NCBI RefSeq assembly: GCF_014636275.1
Contig: NZ_BMEB01000001.1
Coordinates: 248,001-312,000 of the forward strand
Direction: 5' to 3'
Source: Cellulomonas carbonis
Lineage (GTDB): Bacteria > Actinomycetota > Actinomycetes > Actinomycetales > Cellulomonadaceae
Length of the DNA stretch: 64,000 bases
The stretch's first letter is position 1, and each line of letters starts with the position of its first letter. The translations under genes were made by a program, and so were the position numbers. Under the pieces are notes generated by a model. That model made no database searches. It saw only the letters and a list, made by a program, of their open reading frames with translations, and had not been told where the DNA came from. This document shows positions 57,799-64,000 of the stretch, in pieces.

Positions 57799-57799
57799 C

Positions 57800-59098
57800 A
57801 TGGCGCGGAGCCTCGGTGCGCAGGTTCCCCTCGCGGACCTGCAGCCGGTCATCCTCGGCGGGGACATCGGCGCGTACAGCCTCGCCCGCACCTTCCACGA
57901 GGCGTACGGCGTGCGTTCCGTCGTCGTCCCGTCCGTGTCCACGGGGCTCGTCCGGCACTCACGCATCCTGACGGCCGTCGTGGAGCCGCACATGGACGAC
58001 GCCGACGCGGTCGTGCGGCGCCTGCGCTCGATCGCCGCCGAGCACAGCGGCAAGCGGCTCGTCCTGCTGGGCAGCGCCGACTGGCTCGTGCGGACCATCA
58101 TCGAGAACCGGGACGCCCTCGAGGACCTCTACGCCATCCCGTACACGACCCTCGAGAACCTCGACCTCGTCACCGACAAGGAGAGCTTCGGTCGGCTGTG
58201 CGTCGAGCTCGGGCTCGCGCACCCGACCACCGTCGTGCACCACGTCGGCTCGGGCGAGCTGCCGGACACGTCGCACCTGCGGTTCCCCGTGATCGCCAAG
58301 ACGGGCAACACCGCCGCGTACCACCTCGTCGAGTTCCCGGGGAAGAAGAAGGTCTTCACCGTCGACACGCCCGAGGAGCTCGCGGCGCTCATGGCGCGGG
58401 TCGAGGCGTCCGGGTACCGCGACTCGTTCATCATCCAGGACCTCATCCCGGGCGACGACTCCGGCATGCGCATCCTCACGTGCTACTGCGACCGCGACGG
58501 CGTGATGCGGTTCGCGTCCTTCGGGCACGTGCTCCTGGAGGAGCACACGCCCGGTGCGCTCGGGAACCCCGCGGGGATCATCACGCAGGGCGACGCCCGG
58601 ATCGTCGAGCAGGCGCGCCGGCTCCTGGAGCACATCGGGTGGACCGGTTACGCGAACTTCGACCTCAAGCACGACCCCCGCGACGGACGCACCGTGTTCT
58701 TCGAGCTCAACCCGCGCCTCGGTCGCAGCAACTTCTACATCACTGCCGCGGGTCGCAACACCGCCGAGCTGTACGTGCGCGAGCACCTGCAGGGCCTGGA
58801 CCCGTTGCCGGACGGTGCCGAGGCCGAGCTCACGACGGAGCACCTCTACACGGTGCTCCCGCGCCCGCTCCTCCTGCGCTACGTGACCGACCCGGCCCTG
58901 CGCCGCCGTACGCGGGCGCTCATGCGGGCGCGGCGGACGACGAACCCCCTGTGGTACCGGGCCGAGACGGACCCCCGACGCGTCGCGTACCTCCTGCTCG
59001 CGCAGCTCAACCAGTTCCGCAAGTACCGCACGCACTACCCGCTGGGCCGGGCCACCGGGGACGTCCGTGAGCCGGCGGGCGCCGGGAGCGGCTCGTGA
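57800..59098 (+). CDS. ATP-grasp ligase, D-aspartate-ligase (Asl) type
   Basis: ATP-grasp protein of 432 residues. It shows strong motif similarity to Enterococcus faecium D-aspartate ligase, which attaches D-Asp to the diamino acid of the peptidoglycan stem: PVILGGDIGAYSLARTFHEAYG at the N-terminus, NKES-like TDKESFG, then IIQDLIPGDDSGMRI, TGYANFDLKHDPRDG and the metal-binding FFELNPRLGRSNFYI (Glu and Asn, about 307-310). The following coupled gene is an Asp/Glu racemase, the expected source of the D-amino acid. I infer formation of a D-Asp or D-Glu interpeptide bridge on ornithine or lysine. Cytoplasmic. Substrate choice between D-Asp and D-Glu is open. Confidence 0.82.
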   Translation: MARSLGAQVPLADLQPVILGGDIGAYSLARTFHEAYGVRSVVVPSVSTGLVRHSRILTAVVEPHMDDADAVVRRLRSIAAEHSGKRLVLLGSADWLVRTIIENRDALEDLYAIPYTTLENLDLVTDKESFGRLCVELGLAHPTTVVHHVGSGELPDTSHLRFPVIAKTGNTAAYHLVEFPGKKKVFTVDTPEELAALMARVEASGYRDSFIIQDLIPGDDSGMRILTCYCDRDGVMRFASFGHVLLEEHTPGALGNPAGIITQGDARIVEQARRLLEHIGWTGYANFDLKHDPRDGRTVFFELNPRLGRSNFYITAAGRNTAELYVREHLQGLDPLPDGAEAELTTEHLYTVLPRPLLLRYVTDPALRRRTRALMRARRTTNPLWYRAETDPRRVAYLLLAQLNQFRKYRTHYPLGRATGDVREPAGAGSGS

Positions 59099-59814
59099 AG
59101 GGTGACCCGCCCGTCGGCGTCATCGGCGGCGTGGGGCCGCAGGCGACGGCGTACTTCCTCGACATGGTGGTGCGCCTGACCGACGCCGCCCGGGACCAGG
59201 ACCACCTCGACCTCGTCGTGCTCAACCACGCCACGATCCCGGACCGGACGGCCTTCATCGTCGGCGAGTCGGACGAGGACCCGGGCCCGGTCATGGCCGA
59301 GGACGCGCGGCGCCTCGAGCGGTTCGGGGTCCAGTTCCTCGTCCTGCCGTGCAACACGGCGCACCACTTCACCGACGAGGTCGCGGGCGCCGTGACGGTC
59401 CCGCTGCTCAACATCGTGGAGGAGACCGTCGCGGAGACGCGCCGCCGCGTCCCCGGGCTGGGCACGGTGGGCCTCCTCGCCACGACGGGTACGGCGCGGG
59501 CCGCCGTCTACCAGCGCGAGGCGGAGCGGCACGGCCTCACGTGCCTGCTGCCCGACGACGACGACCAGGCCCGCGTCATGCGGATCATCTACGAGCAGGT
59601 CAAGGCCGGGCGGCCGGTCGACGTCGACACCTTCCACGACGTCGTGGAGGGACTGCGCCGGCGAGGGGCCGAGGTCGTCGTGCTCGGCTGCACCGAGCTG
59701 TCCGTCGTCGCCGCCGACCACGACCTGCTCGCCGACCGGACGCTCGTCGACTCGCTCGACGTGCTCGCACGCCGCACGATCGAGCGGGCCGGGCACCGGG
59801 TCCGCGAGGCCTGA
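59095..59814 (+). CDS. Aspartate/glutamate racemase
   Basis: Cofactor-independent racemase of 239 residues with the two catalytic cysteines in LPCNTAHHF (about residue 85) and VVLGCTELSVV (about 199), and the N-terminal GVIGGVGPQATAYFLDMVV signature of the aspartate racemase branch. Its GTG overlaps the ligase stop (GTGA), so both are made from one mRNA in similar amounts. It should supply D-Asp (or D-Glu) to the ligase. A separate MurI elsewhere would normally provide D-Glu for the stem peptide. Confidence 0.87.
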   Translation: MKGDPPVGVIGGVGPQATAYFLDMVVRLTDAARDQDHLDLVVLNHATIPDRTAFIVGESDEDPGPVMAEDARRLERFGVQFLVLPCNTAHHFTDEVAGAVTVPLLNIVEETVAETRRRVPGLGTVGLLATTGTARAAVYQREAERHGLTCLLPDDDDQARVMRIIYEQVKAGRPVDVDTFHDVVEGLRRRGAEVVVLGCTELSVVAADHDLLADRTLVDSLDVLARRTIERAGHRVREA

Positions 59815-59847
59815 CGGGACCCACCTGCGCGGCGCCGCGGCGACGCG

Positions 59848-60327
59848 TCAGCCGAGCCGGCTCGTCCCGCTGTACAGGTGCAGCACGGGGACCCTGAGCT
59901 CCTCGCGTGCCCGCGACGCCCAGTCCGTGTGGAACGTGTCCTCGAGGGCGTGCGGCTGGGTCACGACGACGACCTCGCGCACCGCGAGGCGCCCGACCGC
60001 CGAGCGGAGCGCGGGCAGCGGGTCGTCCTCGACGACCGTGCCGTCGACGTCGACCCCGGCGGCGCGGAACGCGGCGAGGCTCTCGGCGAGCTGGTCCGTC
60101 GCCGTCCTGCGCGCCTCGTCGGGCTCGGGCTCGCGGCCCAGCACGGCGTCGAGCGCCTCGCGGAGCTCACCCATGCTGAGGTGGTCGACGAGCGAGACGA
60201 GCATGTTCTGCTCGGTGTCGGCCGGGACGAGCACGTGGTAGCGGACGTCCGCGTGCAGCGACGTGATGTGCTCGACGTCGGCGCCGGTCAGGGAGTCCTC
60301 GGTCAGCACGAGGATGGTCTCGGTCAC
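59848..60327 (-). CDS. Usp-like hypothetical protein
   Basis: Protein of 159 residues with an alpha/beta UspA-like pattern: TETILVLTEDSLTG start, RYHVLVPADTEQNMLVSLVDHL, then a helix, DDPLPALRSAVGRLAVREVVVVTQPHALEDTFHTDWASRAREELRVPVLHLY at the end (split over about residues 100-152). The Gly-rich ATP-binding loop of UspA is not evident, so nucleotide binding is uncertain. Leaderless GTG after TAGGCT. It lies immediately downstream of the RibD-type gene and its -10 shares bases with that gene's stop codon. Confidence 0.7.
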   Translation of the reverse strand: MTETILVLTEDSLTGADVEHITSLHADVRYHVLVPADTEQNMLVSLVDHLSMGELREALDAVLGREPEPDEARRTATDQLAESLAAFRAAGVDVDGTVVEDDPLPALRSAVGRLAVREVVVVTQPHALEDTFHTDWASRAREELRVPVLHLYSGTSRLG

Positions 60328-60334
60328 GCCGACG

Positions 60335-60340
60335 AGCCTA
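60335..60340 (-). promoter_or_regulatory. -10 box overlapping the upstream stop codon
   Basis: TAGGCT, seven bases before the GTG at 60327. Its first three bases are the TAG stop of the RibD-type gene. Confidence 0.5.
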
Positions 60341-61099
60341 GCCGCGAGCGAGCACCCACCGCCCCACGAGGAAGCCGTCGGCGTGCAGCAGGTGGGCGGG
60401 CGCGGCGTGCGCGAGCCGCGGTGTGCCGCCCGCCGCGACGAGCGGGGGACCGCCACCGGTCACGACCGGGCTCTGCGTCAGGCAGAGCTCGTCGACGAGC
60501 CCCTCGGCGAGGAGCGCACCGAGGAGCTGCGGACCACCCTCGGTGAGGACGCGCCGTCGACCGGCGTCCACGAGCGTGCGCACGACGCGTCCGACGTCGA
60601 GCGGGCCGTCGGCCACGTGCAGCCGGTCGACGGGCAGGTGGGCGCGCAGGTGCCCGAGGAACGGCGCGTCCGAGGTCGTGAAGACCCACGGGGTCGGCCG
60701 GTCGTCCAGCAGCGCTGCGGGCAGGTCACCGCGTCCGGTGACGACCGCGAGCTCGGGGTCCGGTCCCTGCCCCGCCTCGTCCCGCGCGGCGCGCAGCGCG
60801 GGCGGTGTCCGCGGCGCGCGGTAGCCCTCCGCGCGGACCGTCCCCGCCCCGACGAGCACGACGTCGCTGAGCGCCCGCAGGACCTGGAACACGCGGTGGT
60901 CGGGGGGGCCGTTGATCGACCCGGTGCGCCCGTCGGGGCCGGCTGCTGCACCGTCGAGGGTCGTCACCATGTTCGCGCGGACCCACGGCTCGTCGGGGTA
61001 CGCGTACAGGGCGCGCAGCGCCGCCTCCGCGTCGTCGGGCTCGATGCGGCCGGCACGGTCCGCGGGGAGCAGCACGTCGAGGGCAGGGGAGGCGTCCAC
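60338..61099 (-). CDS. RibD C-terminal-type (dihydrofolate reductase fold) reductase
   Basis: Protein of 253 residues of the RibD_C/pyrimidine reductase family. NMVTTLDGAAAGPDGRTGSINGPPDHRVFQVLRALSDVVLVGAGTVRAEGY carries the NADPH-binding and GAGTVR motifs (about 43-95), and LTEGGPQLLGALLAEGLVDELCL is the family C-terminal signature. It lacks the deaminase domain of bifunctional RibD, so it may be a stand-alone riboflavin-pathway reductase or an F420/NADPH-dependent reductase of other substrates. Leaderless GTG after TAGCGT. Divergent from zapE. Confidence 0.82.
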   Translation of the reverse strand: MDASPALDVLLPADRAGRIEPDDAEAALRALYAYPDEPWVRANMVTTLDGAAAGPDGRTGSINGPPDHRVFQVLRALSDVVLVGAGTVRAEGYRAPRTPPALRAARDEAGQGPDPELAVVTGRGDLPAALLDDRPTPWVFTTSDAPFLGHLRAHLPVDRLHVADGPLDVGRVVRTLVDAGRRRVLTEGGPQLLGALLAEGLVDELCLTQSPVVTGGGPPLVAAGGTPRLAHAAPAHLLHADGFLVGRWVLARG

Positions 61100-61106
61100 G
61101 AGGCCG

Positions 61107-61112
61107 ACGCTA
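61107..61112 (-). promoter_or_regulatory. -10 box of leaderless RibD-type gene
   Basis: TAGCGT, seven bases before the GTG at 61099. Confidence 0.45.
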
Positions 61113-61158
61113 GACCCGGCGCGGGCCGGCGCGCACGACGGCGGACGGCGACCCCACC

Positions 61159-61164
61159 TAGGCT
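61159..61164 (+). promoter_or_regulatory. -10 box of leaderless zapE
   Basis: TAGGCT, eight bases before the GTG at 61173. Confidence 0.45.
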
Positions 61165-61172
61165 GGCTCCTC

Positions 61173-62195
61173 GTGACCGCCGCACGCAGCCTCACCGGAC
61201 GTCGACCCCAGGTCCCCGCCGAGCGGCTGCTCGCCGGTCTCGTCCCCCCGCGGCAGTTCGACGACGCGTCGTTCGCGTCCTACCGGCCCGACCCGGACCA
61301 CCCGAGCCAGGCGGCCGCGCTCGACCGCATGACCGAGGTCGCGGCGTCGCTCGCGCGTCCCGCGCGGCGCCCGTGGTGGCGCGGGCGGAGCGCGCGGCAG
61401 GACGCGGCCGCGATCTACCTCGACGGCGGGTTCGGCGTGGGCAAGACGCACCTCCTCGCCGCGCTCGCGCACGACGTCGGCGCGGAGCACGCCGCGTACG
61501 GCACCTTCGTCGAGTACACGCACCTGGTGGGAGCACTCGGCTTCGCACCGACCGTCCGCGCCCTCGCCCACCGCCGACTCGTGTGCATCGACGAGTTCGA
61601 GCTCGACGACCCGGGCGACACCGTGCTGATGTCACGCCTGCTGCGCGAGCTCGGGGACCACGGCGTCGCCCTCGCCGCGACCTCCAACACGCTGCCCGAG
61701 CAGCTCGGGGAAGGCCGGTTCGCCGCCGACGACTTCCTCCGCGAGATCCAGGCGCTCGCCGAGCGGTTCGAGGTCCTGCGCATCGACGGGCCCGACTACC
61801 GGCACCGGGGCGCGACCACCGCGCACGACGGCGTGCCCGACGACGTGGTCCGCGCCGTCGTCGACGCGACGCCCGACGCGACGTGCGACACCTTCGACGA
61901 GCTCGTCGCGCACCTGCGCACGGTGCACCCCAGCCGCTTCGGCGCGCTCCTCGACGGCGTCGCGGCCGTCGGCCTCACGGCGGTCGCGCCCGTCGACGAC
62001 CAGGCCGACGCGCTGCGTCTCGTCGTCCTCGTCGACCGGCTGTACGACCGCGACCTGCCCGTGCTCCTCGGCGGGTCGGGGACGCAGGGCCTCTTCGGCG
62101 ACCAGATGCTGCGTGGCGGGTACCGCAAGAAGTACCTCCGCGCCCTCTCCCGGCTCTCGGCGCTCGCCGAGCGCGGCGCGGCCCTCGTCCGCTGA
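61173..62195 (+). CDS. zapE: Cell division protein ZapE (AFG1-like ATPase)
   Basis: P-loop ATPase of 340 residues. Walker A GGFGVGKTHLLAALAH (about 88-103), Walker B RLVCIDEFELDDPGD (about 129-143) and the sensor segment ALAATSNTLPEQLGEG match the ZapE/AFG1 family, with the family ending GYRKKYLRALSRLSAL. In E. coli ZapE binds FtsZ and reduces Z-ring stability, notably under low oxygen or heat. Leaderless GTG. Convergent with treZ. Confidence 0.88.
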   Translation: MTAARSLTGRRPQVPAERLLAGLVPPRQFDDASFASYRPDPDHPSQAAALDRMTEVAASLARPARRPWWRGRSARQDAAAIYLDGGFGVGKTHLLAALAHDVGAEHAAYGTFVEYTHLVGALGFAPTVRALAHRRLVCIDEFELDDPGDTVLMSRLLRELGDHGVALAATSNTLPEQLGEGRFAADDFLREIQALAERFEVLRIDGPDYRHRGATTAHDGVPDDVVRAVVDATPDATCDTFDELVAHLRTVHPSRFGALLDGVAAVGLTAVAPVDDQADALRLVVLVDRLYDRDLPVLLGGSGTQGLFGDQMLRGGYRKKYLRALSRLSALAERGAALVR

Positions 62196-62203
62196 CGCCG
62201 CGA

Positions 62204-62248
62204 CGGGGCCGCCGCCAGAGCGTGACCGGTCGGCTCGGGCCGGCCCCG
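62204..62248. terminator. Weak inverted repeat between zapE and treZ
   Basis: CGGGGCCG and CGGCCCCG arms with a long loop (29 bases) between convergent stops. Only a weak candidate. Confidence 0.25.
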
Positions 62249-62256
62249 CGCGCCGC

Positions 62257-64000
62257 TCAGCCGACGACGTCGAGGGCGGGCGCGCGCACGACGAGGACCG
62301 ACCGGCCGGGCACGACGAGCTCGTCGTCGTGCTCCTCGTGGCCGTCCCAGGCGGCGAGCACCTCGTGCGTGCCCCCGGTCGCCCGCACCCGCAGCGGTGA
62401 CGTGGCGAGCACGACGACCACGTGCACGCCGCCACGGTGCAGCACGAGCCAGGAGCCGTCCTGGCCGCCGTGCTCGACGGACGTCGCGCCGAGGTCGCCC
62501 GAGGCGATGTCGGGCTCCGCGTGCCGCAGCGCGACGAGGTCGCGGTACCACCGCAGGAGGCGCGCGTGCCGGGGTGCCTCGGGCTCGGACCAGTCGAGCC
62601 GGCTGGCCTCGACGGTCTCGGGGGCCTGAGGGTCGGGGACCTGCACGGGCCCCCCGTAGACGTCGTCCCAGCCGTGCCCGCCGAACTCCTCGGTGCGCCC
62701 GCGGCGGATCGCCTCGACGAGCTCGGGCTCGGCGTGGTCGGTGAAGAACTGCCAGGGCGTCCGGGCTCCCCACTCCTCGCCCATGAAGAGCATCGGGGTG
62801 AACGGCGCGAGGAGGACGAGGGCGGCCGAGACGGCCAGCCCGCCGTCGTCGAGCCGGGCCGACGGGCGGTCGCCGATCGCCCGGTTGCCCACCTGGTCGT
62901 GGTCCTGCGCGAAGACCACGAACCGTCGCCCGTCGGTCCCCTCGGGGACGGGCCGGCCCCAGTCCCGGCCGCGGAACGTCGACCAGCCGCCCTCGTGCAC
63001 GAAGACGCGCGTGAGGGCGTGCGCGAGCACGTCGAGGGGTCCGAAGTCGACGTAGTAGCCGTGGCGCTCACCCGTCACGGTGGCGTGGACGGCGTGGTGC
63101 ACGTCGTCGGCCCACTGCGCCGTCATCCCGAGACCGCCCTCGGCGGTGGGGGTGACCATCCGCACGTCGTTCAGGTCGCTCTCGGCGATGAGCGACAGCG
63201 GCCTGCCGACCTGCGCGGACAGGTCCGCGACAGCGTCGGCCATCTCGGCGAGCACGTGCCGCGGCGAGTCGTCCACGAGGGCGTGCACCGCGTCGAGGCG
63301 CAGCGCGTCGAGGTGGAAGTCGCGCAGCCAGCGGACCGCGTTGTCGACGACGAACGCCCGGACCTCGTGCGAGTCGGGCCCGTCGAGGTCGACGGCCTGC
63401 CCCCACGGCGTGTGGTGGCGGTCGGTGAAGTAGGGGCCGAACACGCTCAGGTAGTTGCCCGAGGGGCCCAGGTGGTTGTGCACGACGTCGAGGCACACGG
63501 CGAGGCCTCGCGCGTGCGCCGCGTCGACGAAGCGCTGGAGCGCCGCCGGTCCGCCGTACGGCTCGTGGACCGCGTACAGGGCGACGCCGTCGTAGCCCCA
63601 GCCGTGCACGCCGGGGAACGCGGCGACGGGCATGAGCTCGACGACGTCGACGCCGAGGTCGACGAGGTGGTCGAGCCGCTCGACGGCCGCGTCGAGCGTC
63701 CCGGCCGCGGTGAAGGTCCCGATGTGGAGCTCGTAGACGACGGCACCCCGCACGTCCCGGCCGGCCCACGTGGCGTCCTGCCACTCGTGCGCGCCGACGT
63801 CGAACGTACGGCTCGGCCCGTGGACGCCGTGCGGCTGCCAGGGGCTGCGCGGGTCCGGCCGCGGGTCACCGCCGTCGACGGCGAACGCGTAGTCGGTCCC
63901 GTGCGGGACGTCGACCGGTGCCTCCCACCAGCCGCCCTCGCGGCGGACCATCGCGTGCACGGCCGTGGTCGAGCCGTCACGGTCGTGCGCCGCGCCGGGC
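62257..64000 (-). CDS. treZ: Malto-oligosyltrehalose trehalohydrolase (5' end outside window)
   Basis: GH13 enzyme releasing trehalose from maltooligosyl-trehalose made by TreY. At least 580 residues are visible; the frame remains open to the window edge, so the start is missing. Conserved GH13 regions: CLDVVHNHLG (I), DALRLDAVHAL with nucleophile Asp (II), LIAESDLND with catalytic Glu (III) and VFAQDHDQVGN with Asp (IV). The start of the visible part (PGAAHDRDG, then MVRREGGWWEAP) matches the N-terminal CBM48-like module, so only a short N-terminus is lacking. Uses alpha-glucan, linking to the debranching-type enzyme at 42.5 kb. Confidence 0.9.
   Translation of the reverse strand, partial: PGAAHDRDGSTTAVHAMVRREGGWWEAPVDVPHGTDYAFAVDGGDPRPDPRSPWQPHGVHGPSRTFDVGAHEWQDATWAGRDVRGAVVYELHIGTFTAAGTLDAAVERLDHLVDLGVDVVELMPVAAFPGVHGWGYDGVALYAVHEPYGGPAALQRFVDAAHARGLAVCLDVVHNHLGPSGNYLSVFGPYFTDRHHTPWGQAVDLDGPDSHEVRAFVVDNAVRWLRDFHLDALRLDAVHALVDDSPRHVLAEMADAVADLSAQVGRPLSLIAESDLNDVRMVTPTAEGGLGMTAQWADDVHHAVHATVTGERHGYYVDFGPLDVLAHALTRVFVHEGGWSTFRGRDWGRPVPEGTDGRRFVVFAQDHDQVGNRAIGDRPSARLDDGGLAVSAALVLLAPFTPMLFMGEEWGARTPWQFFTDHAEPELVEAIRRGRTEEFGGHGWDDVYGGPVQVPDPQAPETVEASRLDWSEPEAPRHARLLRWYRDLVALRHAEPDIASGDLGATSVEHGGQDGSWLVLHRGGVHVVVVLATSPLRVRATGGTHEVLAAWDGHEEHDDELVVPGRSVLVVRAPALDVVG

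Overview
The window is a contiguous piece of a high-GC actinobacterial chromosome. It most likely comes from the Cellulomonadaceae (Cellulomonas or a close relative). That placement is inferred from three things: the core gene order (sigA, SepH, suhB-like, DUF4193, DUF3093, dut, DUF3710, OB-fold, DUF3159, ceoC/ceoB, KimA-like, RNA methyltransferase, acnA), the combination of aconitase with pyruvate formate-lyase (a facultative anaerobe), and a D-aspartate-ligase-like/racemase pair that fits an ornithine- or lysine-to-D-amino-acid peptidoglycan bridge. Coding density is very high. No gene-free stretch exceeds about 220 bases, and I see no tRNA, rRNA, CRISPR array, insertion sequence or prophage.

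Layout. 0-4 kb: PASTA Ser/Thr kinase at the PknL locus, a secreted four-LysM transglycosylase and an Rv2175c-type DNA-binding protein. 4-7.7 kb: polyprenyl diphosphate synthase, a lipoprotein, DUF4192 and a universal stress protein. 7.8-9.7 kb: primary sigma factor and a small membrane protein. 9.9-16.5 kb: DUF456, DUF7455, the topoisomerase IV pair parE/parC around a tandem GNAT. 16.6-21.9 kb: a Pat-like GNAT/acyl-CoA-synthetase fusion, DUF5998, a phosphodiesterase and thymidine kinase. 21.9-28 kb: SepH and the conserved suhB-dut-ceoBC block. 28-35.6 kb: KimA-like potassium importer, RNA methyltransferase, aconitase and DUF1801. 35.6-37.8 kb: CoA-type Nudix hydrolase and GuaB1. 37.8-44.6 kb: a sugar ABC importer without ATPase, its LacI regulator and a divergent debranching-type glycosidase. 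44.6-50 kb: dxs, pflB and pflA. 50-53.5 kb: a beta-oxidation pair. 53.5-56.2 kb: RNase D, a LuxR-type regulator and DUF3000. 56.3-59.8 kb: gnd, D-Asp-ligase-like ATP-grasp and Asp/Glu racemase. 59.8-64 kb: Usp-like protein, RibD-type reductase, ZapE and the 3' part of treZ, which runs off the window.

How the genes work together. The clearest functional modules are: envelope growth control and D-amino-acid cross-bridge synthesis; a potassium module (KimA-like importer divergent from two RCK proteins); oligosaccharide uptake with intracellular debranching under one LacI protein, using twin palindromes in the divergent promoter; fermentation (pflB and pflA, each with its own control region); and fatty-acid beta-oxidation with a palindromic operator inside the promoter.

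Two signals repeat across the window. First, about seventeen genes have a TANNNT -10 box ending 6-8 nt before a start codon that lacks a Shine-Dalgarno sequence, so they are predicted to be leaderless and this decides several starts. Second, promoters are often embedded in the end of the upstream gene. All functional statements rest on sequence recognition by eye; no database search was run.
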